From Clostridia bacterium (GTDB lineage: Bacteria > Bacillota > Clostridia > Oscillospirales > Butyricicoccaceae): 7,398 nucleotides of DNA. Positions 1 to 5,460 of the stretch are shown here, in pieces. A program made the position numbers and the translations under genes. The notes beneath the pieces are model-generated. The model was not told the DNA's origin, made no database searches, and saw nothing but the letters and a program-made list of their open reading frames with translations. How positions within the stretch are numbered: the first letter of the stretch is position 1; each line of letters begins with the position of its first letter. Location of the stretch: positions 1 through 7,398 of the forward strand of contig JAFQKM010000029.1 of assembly GCA_017396925.1 (NCBI GenBank). Direction: 5' to 3'.

Positions 1-183
1 CGCCTGATCGGTTTCTATCAGGCCATGAACTCCCTCGGCGGCATCTTCGGCGCCCTGTTTGCCGGCCTGATCTACGAGGCCAACCCCGCCTATCCCTTCA
101 TGCTGGCCTTTGCCGCCTTTGCGCTGGCCACCCTCTTCGGCATCCTCTACGTCCGCACCTACAAAAAGACCGAAAAGGCATAA
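1..183 (+). CDS. MFS transporter, C-terminal 60 residues (5' end outside window)
   Basis: This is the end of an open frame that enters the window from the left and stops at TAA 181-183. The 60 visible residues align without gaps to the last 60 residues of the two complete MFS transporters downstream: about 38/60 identical to the first and 36/60 to the second by hand count. The shared core is GFYQ-x-MNSLG-x-IFGALFAGLIY, then NP and PF, which should correspond to transmembrane helices 11 and 12. A short basic cytoplasmic tail (YKKTEK) ends it. It is therefore the first visible member of a tandem paralogue array, and a terminator follows directly. The substrate is unknown. Family membership is well supported by the paralogues; nothing can be said about its start or promoter. 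Confidence 0.9.
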   Translation, partial: RLIGFYQAMNSLGGIFGALFAGLIYEANPAYPFMLAFAAFALATLFGILYVRTYKKTEKA

Positions 184-200
184 CGACCATACAACATCTT

Positions 201-236
201 CAAGTCCTGCGGTTATGCGCCGCGGGGCTTGTTTTT
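201..236 (+). terminator. Intrinsic terminator after first MFS gene
   Basis: A 12-bp stem pairs CAAGTCCTGCGG (201-212) with CCGCGGGGCTTG (220-231), with two G-T wobbles and a 7-nt loop. Five T follow at 232-236. It begins 18 bp after the stop codon of the upstream transporter. Its 3' arm and T-tract overlap the -35 box of the next promoter. Confidence 0.85.
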
Positions 237-257
237 ATGCCCGATTTTGTATATAAT
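229..257 (+). promoter_or_regulatory. Sigma-A-like promoter of second MFS gene
   Basis: TTGTTT (-35) at 229-234 and TATAAT (-10) at 252-257 are separated by exactly 17 bp. Transcription should begin near 264, giving a leader of about 34 nt before the ATG at 298. The -35 box is made from the end of the upstream terminator stem and its T-tract, so the two elements share bases. Confidence 0.8.
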
Positions 258-297
258 TTCTATGTTCGAAAATAAAAAAGGAAAGAGGAACCCACCC

Positions 298-1491
298 ATG
301 AAAAACAAAAAACTGATGGCCTTCTGGGGCATCATCGCGCTGTTTTATCTGGCGGCCAACTTCGCCCATCCGGTCACCCCGACCCTGATCGTCGAGCGCG
401 GGCTCGACAGCTCGATGTTCGGCGTCGCCCTGGCAGCCATGATGACCATGAACTTCCTGTTTGCCCCCTTCTGGGGTAAGCTGTGCGGCTATATCCCCAC
501 CAAGAAGATCATGCTGATCGGCTGCATCGGCTATTCCGTCGGCCAGGCCGTCTTCGGTATGGCCCAGAGCGAAGCCGTTGTCATCGCCGGCCGTATGTTC
601 GCCGGCATCTTCACCGGCGGCTGCTTCACCGCCTTCTCCAACTATGTCATCAACACCAGCGACCTTGCAAGCCGCGGCTCCAACCTGACCACCCTGATCA
701 CCATCCAGTCGGTCGCCAGCGCCTGCGGCTATTTTGTCGGCGGTATGCTGGGCATGATCTCGGTCGAGGCCGCCTTCTCGGCACAGGTCGTGCTGCTGGC
801 CCTCTGCGGCGTGCTGTGCACCGTCCTCTGTCTCGACGACACCCCCTTCAAGCACAAGCCTGAAAAGGCCCTCTCGGCCCGCGACGTCAACCCCTTCTCG
901 GCCTTTGTATCGGCCAAGGAGTTCATGACCCCCATGCTGGCCATGATCTTTATCATCATCGCCATCTCGGGCATCGGCCTCAACTCTTCCGAGCAGTGCT
1001 TCAACTACTTCATCAAGGATCAGTTCGGCCTCGGCTCCCAGTATAACGGCACCATCAAGGCTGTCATCGCTGTTGCCATCCTGGCCCTCAACTCCACCGT
1101 CTGCGTCTATCTGCAGAAGAAGACCGATATCAACAAGACCTTCCTGCCCGTCACCCTGGCCAACGGCCTGATCATCGGCGGCTTCCTGGTCTTCAAGAGC
1201 CCCATGCCCTTCTTTGTCACCTATGTTCTGGCCAGCTGCGTCAATGCCCTGCGTACCCCCCTCATGCAGGCCATGGTCGCTGCCCGTTCGACCCCCGAAA
1301 ACTCCAACGCCATGATGGGCTTCTATCAGTCGATGAACTCGCTGGGCTCGATCTTCGGCGCCCTGTTTGCCGGCCTGATCTATGCCCAGAACCCCTATCT
1401 GCCCTTTATTCTGTCTTTCGCCGCCTTCGGCATCGCCACACTGCTGGCCGTTGTTTACGTCGGCAAGTATAAGAAGGAAAAGCAGGCATAA
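298..1491 (+). CDS. MFS transporter (tandem paralogue 2)
   Basis: This encodes a 397-residue integral membrane protein of the major facilitator superfamily (MFS_1 type), expected to be a secondary transporter in the cytoplasmic membrane. About 12 hydrophobic segments are visible, six before and six after a charged central loop at roughly residues 180-208. The TM2-TM3 loop (GKLCGYIPTKK, residues 60-70) sits where MFS motif A is found but is a divergent version of it. The start ATG at 298 is chosen because an AAGGAAAGAGGA ribosome binding site (278-289) lies 8 nt upstream. The frame is open from 229, but an earlier start would lie upstream of the predicted transcription start near 264. It is about 64% identical to the next gene over all 397 positions without a gap (256 matches by hand). 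It is flanked by its own promoter and terminator, so it is probably a single-gene transcript. The substrate (drug, sugar or metabolite) cannot be inferred. Confidence 0.9.
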   Translation: MKNKKLMAFWGIIALFYLAANFAHPVTPTLIVERGLDSSMFGVALAAMMTMNFLFAPFWGKLCGYIPTKKIMLIGCIGYSVGQAVFGMAQSEAVVIAGRMFAGIFTGGCFTAFSNYVINTSDLASRGSNLTTLITIQSVASACGYFVGGMLGMISVEAAFSAQVVLLALCGVLCTVLCLDDTPFKHKPEKALSARDVNPFSAFVSAKEFMTPMLAMIFIIIAISGIGLNSSEQCFNYFIKDQFGLGSQYNGTIKAVIAVAILALNSTVCVYLQKKTDINKTFLPVTLANGLIIGGFLVFKSPMPFFVTYVLASCVNALRTPLMQAMVAARSTPENSNAMMGFYQSMNSLGSIFGALFAGLIYAQNPYLPFILSFAAFGIATLLAVVYVGKYKKEKQA

Positions 1492-1514
1492 ACTACACAT
1501 GTTTATCTTTTCTC

Positions 1515-1545
1515 CCCCCGAAAGGTTTTCTTTCGGGGGATTTTT
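1515..1545 (+). terminator. Intrinsic terminator after second MFS gene
   Basis: A perfect 10-bp stem pairs CCCCCGAAAG (1515-1524) with CTTTCGGGGG (1530-1539) around a 5-nt loop. It is followed by A and five T (1541-1545). It lies 23 bp after the stop codon and separates this gene from the next paralogue. Confidence 0.93.
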
Positions 1546-1571
1546 CATCTCTTTCGTCAGCTTTTTAACGC

Positions 1572-1600
1572 TTGCCATTTGCTTTTCCGCTCTATATAAT
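1572..1600 (+). promoter_or_regulatory. Sigma-A-like promoter of third MFS gene
   Basis: TTGCCA (1572-1577) and a perfect TATAAT (1595-1600) are separated by 17 bp. The expected start is near 1607, giving a leader of about 32 nt. The layout (17-bp spacer, the same TATATAAT context, about 40 nt to the ATG) closely matches the promoter of the preceding paralogue, although the -35 and leader sequences differ. Confidence 0.85.
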
Positions 1601-1638
1601 AAAATCATCGAATATCTCGATAAAGGAGTGTTTCCCCC

Positions 1639-2832
1639 ATGAAAAACAAAAAGATGCTGGCATTCTTCTTTGCCTGCACCCTCTTTTCCATGGCCTGCAG
1701 CTTTGCCCATCCGGTCACCCCGACCCTGATCGTCGAGCGCGGGCTCGACAGCTCGGTCTTCGGCACCGCGCTGGCCGCCATGCAGACCACCATGTTCCTC
1801 TTCTCGCCCTTCTGGGGCCAGCTGTGCAACTATATGCCCACCAAGAAGATCATCCTGCTCTCGACCATCGGCTATGCCATCGGTCAGGCCATTTTCGGCG
1901 CTGCCCAGAACGAGATGATGGTCTTTGTCGGCCGTATCTTTGCCGGCTGCTTCACCGGCGGCTGCTTCACCGCCTTCTCCAACTATGTCATCAACACCAG
2001 TGATCCTGCCGAGCGCGGCACCAACCTGACCACCATGCTGACCATTCAGACGGTCGCCAGTGCCTGCGGCTATTTCATCGGCGGTATGTTGGGTATGATC
2101 TCGGTCGAAGCCGCCTTCATCGCCATGGTCATCATGATCCTGACCTGCGGCGTCATCTTCTACACCGTCTGCATCGACGACACCCCCTTCAAGGTCAAGC
2201 CCTCCGAGCCCCTCAGCCTCAAGAAGGCCAACCCCTTCTCGGCCTTTATCGCTGCCAAGACCTTTATGACCCCCATGCTGGCCATGATCTTTATCGTCAT
2301 CGCCATCTCGGGCGTCGGCTACAACGCCTACGAGCAGAGCTTCAACTATTTCATCAAGGATCAGTTCAACCTCGGCTCCCAGTATAACGGCACCATCAAG
2401 ATCATCATTGCCGGTCTGACCATGCTGCTCAACTCCACCGTCTGCATGTATCTGCAGAAGAAGACCGACATCAACAAGACCTACCTGCCCGTTATGATCA
2501 TCTCCACCGCACTGGTCGGTTCGGCCATCCTGATCAAGGGTCAGCTGCCCTTCATGGCCGTCTATATCATCTACAACGGCATCAACGCCATCCGCGGTCC
2601 CCTGCTGCAGTCGATGGTCGCCAGCAAGGCTGCCAAGGAACACAGCAATATGGCCATGGGCTTCTACCAGTCGATGAACTCCCTCGGCGGCATCTTCGGC
2701 GCCCTGTTCGCCGGCCTGATCTATGCCGCAAATCCCCTCTATCCCTTCATCCTGGCCTTCAGCGCCTACGCCATTGCCTGCGCCGTCGGTGCTGTCTATA
2801 CCAAGAAGCACATCGCTGCATCCAAAAACTAA
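1639..2832 (+). CDS. MFS transporter (tandem paralogue 3)
   Basis: This encodes a 397-residue 12-helix MFS transporter of the same length as the preceding gene, about 64% identical to it. The ATG at 1639 follows an AAAGGAG ribosome binding site (1622-1628). The start MKNKK, the first-helix block FAHPVTPTLIVERGLDSS (residues 22-39), the TM4 block FTGGCFTAFSNYVINTSD (105-122), the NYFIKDQF and YNGTIK blocks, and YLQKKTDINK (271-280) are shared with its neighbour. Variation is concentrated in TM1, TM3, TM5-6 and TM9-10, the helices that could shape substrate choice (inference). The central loop keeps a DDTPFK motif at 180-185. The gene has its own promoter and a strong terminator, so the paralogues can be controlled separately. 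The substrate is unknown. The C-terminal tail differs from that of its neighbour. Confidence 0.9.
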   Translation: MKNKKMLAFFFACTLFSMACSFAHPVTPTLIVERGLDSSVFGTALAAMQTTMFLFSPFWGQLCNYMPTKKIILLSTIGYAIGQAIFGAAQNEMMVFVGRIFAGCFTGGCFTAFSNYVINTSDPAERGTNLTTMLTIQTVASACGYFIGGMLGMISVEAAFIAMVIMILTCGVIFYTVCIDDTPFKVKPSEPLSLKKANPFSAFIAAKTFMTPMLAMIFIVIAISGVGYNAYEQSFNYFIKDQFNLGSQYNGTIKIIIAGLTMLLNSTVCMYLQKKTDINKTYLPVMIISTALVGSAILIKGQLPFMAVYIIYNGINAIRGPLLQSMVASKAAKEHSNMAMGFYQSMNSLGGIFGALFAGLIYAANPLYPFILAFSAYAIACAVGAVYTKKHIAASKN

Positions 2833-2842
2833 AGCCAAAGCC

Positions 2843-2874
2843 AAAGACCCTCCGAACAGATCGGAGGGTCTTTT
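2843..2874 (+). terminator. Intrinsic terminator between convergent genes
   Basis: A perfect 13-bp stem pairs AAAGACCCTCCGA (2843-2855) with TCGGAGGGTCTTT (2861-2873) around the loop ACAGA. T residues lie at 2871-2874 on the + strand. It starts 10 bp after the transporter stop and ends 9 bp before the stop of the convergent minus-strand gene. It may act in both directions, but on the minus strand the T-run is only three long, so it should be weaker there. Confidence 0.93.
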
Positions 2875-2883
2875 CTTATGCCG

Positions 2884-3708
2884 TCAGAGATAAAACTTAT
2901 GTACACCAATGGTCATGACATAGGTGCGGTTATTGCCGATCCAGCTGCTCTGGGCCTTGAGGGGATCATAGAAATAAAGGCTGCCCTGCGAAAGGTCGAC
3001 CCCTTCGAGGCAGAGCTTGGCGGCCAGCACGGCGCCCTCTGTCGGCTCGGCATAGATGCTGCCGTTGAGCACCGGCTCGAACTGCACGCCATACCTGCGG
3101 TCGAAGATGACGCCGTAGATGGTATTGGGATAGGCTTTGCTGCGCACACGGTTGAGGACGACATTGCCCACGGCGATCTGTCCGCGCAGGGGTTCGCCCC
3201 GGCTTTCGGCCGAAATGATGCGGGAGAGCCACAGCAAAGCATCGGCGTCATAGAAGCTGCCTCCGCTTTCGATGCGCTGTGCCCCGGCCGATACCGACAC
3301 CTGCCGTGTCCCGGCATTCCAGCCGGCGCTGCCGCCCATGCAGGCGGCCAGCAGACGGGCAGGGATCATCAGCCGCCCATCCCGAATAAAAATCCCCTGC
3401 GGGGCGTAGAGGGCGCGGCCGTTGGCCTCGAGATAGGGCATACCGTCCCGTGCGGTCAGGGTCAGGCCCCGAATGGCCCAATGCGCCGTACGCGTCTTTG
3501 CATCCCAATCCAGCCGGCCGCCATAGTGATCGGCCGCCGCGCGGAGGGGGAGGTAGGCCGTATCGCCCCGGATGACGCCTGCATAGCGGCTGTCCATCGG
3601 GCGTCCGTCCAGCAGGACGGTGCAGGCGCCTGCGGCCCGGACGCTTCCCGGAAAGGTCAGTACCAGCAAAAGCAGCACCAGCACAGGCAAAAGTCTTGGT
3701 ATTTTCAT
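2884..3708 (-). CDS. Secreted SleB/CwlJ-type cell-wall hydrolase with copper-amine-oxidase-like domain
   Basis: This 274-residue protein has three parts. Residues 1-25 form a signal peptide: KIPR, a leucine-rich core, and a likely cut after SVRA. Residues about 28-142 form a copper amine oxidase N-terminal-like (stalk) domain, with DGRPMDSRYAGVIRGDTAYLP and the repeated GDT.YLP/DGRLMIP pattern. Residues about 152-274 form a SleB/CwlJ (Hydrolase_2) domain. The hydrolase signature IISAESRGE-x3-GQ-x-AVGNVVLNRV (164-188) contains the presumed catalytic Glu168; FYDP and the C-terminal HKFY motif are present. Family members cleave peptidoglycan (SleB is a lytic transglycosylase in spore-cortex breakdown). 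The stalk domain in place of a PG_binding_1 domain is common in clostridia. ATG at 3708 is preceded by an AGAAAGGAGC site (3718-3727). The stop TGA is at 2884-2886. The promoter looks housekeeping rather than forespore-specific, so a vegetative wall role is as likely as spore germination. Confidence 0.88.
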   Translation of the reverse strand: MKIPRLLPVLVLLLLVLTFPGSVRAAGACTVLLDGRPMDSRYAGVIRGDTAYLPLRAAADHYGGRLDWDAKTRTAHWAIRGLTLTARDGMPYLEANGRALYAPQGIFIRDGRLMIPARLLAACMGGSAGWNAGTRQVSVSAGAQRIESGGSFYDADALLWLSRIISAESRGEPLRGQIAVGNVVLNRVRSKAYPNTIYGVIFDRRYGVQFEPVLNGSIYAEPTEGAVLAAKLCLEGVDLSQGSLYFYDPLKAQSSWIGNNRTYVMTIGVHKFYL

Positions 3709-3736
3709 AGATTTTCTGCTCCTTTCTGTACTTTTG

Positions 3737-3765
3737 AGTATAAAGTAACAAAATGGTTACAGCAA
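3737..3765 (-). promoter_or_regulatory. Promoter of the SleB-like hydrolase gene
   Basis: Read on the minus strand, TTGCTG (3765-3760) and TATACT (3742-3737) are separated by 17 bp. The distance to the ribosome binding site (3727-3718) gives a short leader. An inverted repeat GTAAC-N6-GTTAC (3745-3760) fills most of the spacer. Confidence 0.7.
3745..3760. promoter_or_regulatory. Possible operator: inverted repeat GTAAC-N6-GTTAC
   Basis: Two 5-bp arms (3745-3749 and 3756-3760) are exact reverse complements with a 6-bp centre. The element sits between the -35 and -10 boxes of the minus-strand promoter, a classic position for a repressor site. The arms are short and could arise by chance, and the binding protein is unknown. 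Confidence 0.35.
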
Positions 3766-3784
3766 CCCACAAGATTTGCCAGCA

Positions 3785-3813
3785 TTGAAATCGAGGCCCT
3801 TCTATGGTAGTAT
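3785..3813 (+). promoter_or_regulatory. Promoter of the TIGR04076-rlmD operon
   Basis: TTGAAA (3785-3790) and TAGTAT (3808-3813) are separated by 17 bp, pointing right and diverging from the hydrolase promoter, whose -35 box ends 20 bp away. Transcription should start near 3820. An overlapping TAGTAT at 3814-3819 lacks a -35 box at the right distance. Confidence 0.6.
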
Positions 3814-3850
3814 TAGTATAGATTATTATGACCTGTGGAGGTTTTCTGCT

Positions 3851-4102
3851 ATGCCCAAAGTCAAGCTGACCGTTCTGGAAAGCCGCTGCCGCAGCGGCTG
3901 TATGAAGCAGGGCGATGTCTTTATTGTCGAAGATCTGTGTCCCCCCATCTGCCACGAGCTGTGGAGCATGATCTATCCCAATGTCTATGTTCTGCTCAAC
4001 GGCGGTGAACTGGATCAGGGCGAGAGCCGTGCCAAGTGGTTCCGGCAGCGCTGCGGCGATGAAAACCGCGTGCTGATCCGCGGCGAGGTCGTTGAGGAGT
4101 AA
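3851..4102 (+). CDS. Small cysteine-rich TIGR04076-like protein
   Basis: This encodes an 83-residue cytoplasmic protein that resembles the uncharacterised TIGR04076 family. Features in family order are an N-terminal VKLTVLE strand, GDVFIV (21-26), a PxxCxxxW segment (C34, W38), the YPNVYVLLNGG segment (42-52), and a C-terminal cysteine (C68) before a hydrophobic strand RVLIRGEV. Five cysteines (13, 17, 30, 34, 68) in 83 residues suggest metal or Fe-S binding (inference). ATG 3851 is chosen because GGAGG (3837-3841) lies 9 nt upstream. The frame is open from 3776, but that lies upstream of the predicted transcription start. Its last codons contain the ribosome binding site of rlmD, which starts 5 bp after its stop, so the two are co-transcribed and probably translationally coupled. 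The molecular function is unknown. Confidence 0.8.
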   Translation: MPKVKLTVLESRCRSGCMKQGDVFIVEDLCPPICHELWSMIYPNVYVLLNGGELDQGESRAKWFRQRCGDENRVLIRGEVVEE

Positions 4103-4107
4103 GATAT

Positions 4108-5445
4108 ATGGAAAAAAACAAGATCTACGAATGTAAAATAGAAAACTACACCGCCGAAGGTATGGGTGTTGCCCGCATCGACGGTATGGCCGTCTTTGTG
4201 CCCGGCGCGGCAGCAGGCGATAGCCTGAAGGTCAAAATCGTCAAGGTTCAGAAGAATCTGGCCTACGGCAAGATCGAGCAGATCCTCGATCCCGCCCCCG
4301 TCCGTCAAAAGCCCACCTGCCCGGTTTATGACAAGTGCGGCGGCTGTAATTTCCTCCATCTGACCTACGAGGAAGAGCTGCGCCTCAAGGGCCAGCGTGT
4401 CGAGGACGCTCTGCGCCGCATCGGCGGATTCGACATTTCCATCGCCCCTGCCCACGGTTCGACCCGTGAAGCCTACCGCAACAAGGCCCAGTTCCCGGTC
4501 ACCACCGTCCGCGGCAAGACCCGCTTCGGCTTCTACCGCAGCCGCAGCCATGATGTTGTGCCCTGCGACGGCTGCATGATCCAGAGCGAAAGCGCCAACG
4601 CCCTTGCCGCCGCCGTCTGCCGCTGGATGGATGAAAGCGGCGCGCTGCCCTACGATGAAACCACCGGCAAGGGCCTCGTCCGCCACATCTATGTCCGCAA
4701 CGGCAAGTATGGCTGCCACCTGTGCATCATTGCCACATCGGCCAAGCTGCCTAAATTGCAGCTGCTCATCGACTATGCGCAGGACGCCGCCCCCGATCTC
4801 GAGGGCATCGTCGTCAATATCAACAGCCAGAAGACCAACAAGATCCTCGGCGATACCTGCAAGACCCTCTGGGGCAAAGACCGCCTGACCGATGATCTGC
4901 TGGGCCTCAAGTTCGAGCTTTCGCCCCTGTCCTTCTATCAGGTCAACCATACCCAGGCCGAAAACCTCTATCAGAAGGCGCTGGAATATGCCGACCTCAA
5001 GGAGACCGACCTGGCCCTCGACCTCTACTGCGGCGTCGGCACCATCACCCTGCTGCTGGCCCAGAAGTGCCGTCAGGCCGTCGGCAACGAGATCGTCCCG
5101 GCCGCCATCGACAATGCCAACGAAAACGCCGCCCGCAACGGCATCGACAATGTCCGCTTCATCCTCGGCGATGCCGGCAAGGTCTCCGAGACCCTGCTGA
5201 ACGAGGGCCTGCGACCCGATGTCATCGTCTGCGACCCGCCCCGCAAGGGTATGGATCAGCTGGCCATCGACTCGATCGCCGCCATGGATCCCAAGCGCGT
5301 CGTCTATGTCTCCTGCGATCCCGCATCCCTCGCCCGCGACGCCGCCCTCATGGCCCGGAAGGGCTTTAAGCTCCGCAAGGCCGAAGCCTTTGATATGTTC
5401 CCCGGCACGGCAAATGTCGAGACCGTCGCTCTGTTCGAGCGTTAA
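4108..5445 (+). CDS. rlmD: 23S rRNA (uracil-C5)-methyltransferase, RlmD/RlmCD (RumA) family
   Basis: This encodes a 445-residue SAM-dependent enzyme that makes 5-methyluridine in 23S rRNA. In E. coli RlmD modifies U1939; in Bacillus a single RlmCD enzyme modifies U747 and U1939, and which applies here cannot be told. An N-terminal TRAM RNA-binding domain covers residues 1-60. Fe-S ligands follow as C71-x5-C77-x2-C80, with C153 or C156 (PCDGC) supplying the fourth. The methyltransferase fold has the SAM motif DLYCGVGT (305-312), NEIVPAAI (327-334), CDPPRKG (375-381), and the catalytic motif YVSCDPASLARD (400-411) with nucleophile Cys403. Glu438 in NVETVALF is the likely general base. All key residues are present. 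ATG 4108 follows GAGGAG (4094-4099), which lies inside the upstream gene. It is the second gene of the operon, with no terminator after it. Confidence 0.95.
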   Translation: MEKNKIYECKIENYTAEGMGVARIDGMAVFVPGAAAGDSLKVKIVKVQKNLAYGKIEQILDPAPVRQKPTCPVYDKCGGCNFLHLTYEEELRLKGQRVEDALRRIGGFDISIAPAHGSTREAYRNKAQFPVTTVRGKTRFGFYRSRSHDVVPCDGCMIQSESANALAAAVCRWMDESGALPYDETTGKGLVRHIYVRNGKYGCHLCIIATSAKLPKLQLLIDYAQDAAPDLEGIVVNINSQKTNKILGDTCKTLWGKDRLTDDLLGLKFELSPLSFYQVNHTQAENLYQKALEYADLKETDLALDLYCGVGTITLLLAQKCRQAVGNEIVPAAIDNANENAARNGIDNVRFILGDAGKVSETLLNEGLRPDVIVCDPPRKGMDQLAIDSIAAMDPKRVVYVSCDPASLARDAALMARKGFKLRKAEAFDMFPGTANVETVALFER

Positions 5446-5446
5446 G

Positions 5447-5452
5447 AGGAGG
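5447..5452 (+). promoter_or_regulatory. Strong ribosome binding site fixing a GTG start
   Basis: AGGAGG, one base after the rlmD stop codon, lies 8 nt upstream of GTG 5461. It supports the GTG start of the SGNH hydrolase, which has no nearby ATG alternative. Confidence 0.85.
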
Positions 5453-5460
5453 AAGGAACC

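Larger units (their letters stand above)
298..2832 (+). repeat. Tandem gene duplication, unit offset 1341 bp
   Basis: The coding regions 298-1491 and 1639-2832 are homologous along their entire length at a constant offset of 1341 bp. Two 51-bp stretches are identical in DNA: 364-414 with 1705-1755, and 609-659 with 1950-2000. The fragment at 1-183 is a third copy. Intergenic regions are not obviously homologous beyond the -10 context. Confidence 0.88.

Noticed and set aside
229..297. N-terminal extension of the second MFS gene starting at 229
   Set aside because: It would start inside the -35 box, upstream of the predicted transcription start near 264, and add 23 residues absent from the paralogue. 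ATG 298 has the ribosome binding site and the shared MKNKK start.
235..2844. 869-codon open frame on the minus strand across both MFS genes
   Set aside because: It is antisense to two clear transporter genes, runs through their promoters and terminators, and translates to a low-complexity Gly/Asp/His-rich sequence. The internal similarity is just the mirror of the gene duplication. It is a product of GC-rich codon bias.
2878..3810. 310-codon plus-strand frame over the hydrolase gene
   Set aside because: It is antisense to the SleB-like gene, which has a signal peptide, two recognisable domains, a ribosome binding site and a promoter.
3776..3850. N-terminal extension of the TIGR04076-like gene starting at 3776
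   Set aside because: It overlaps the promoter and has no ribosome binding site. ATG 3851 follows GGAGG and begins the family-like MPKVK sequence.
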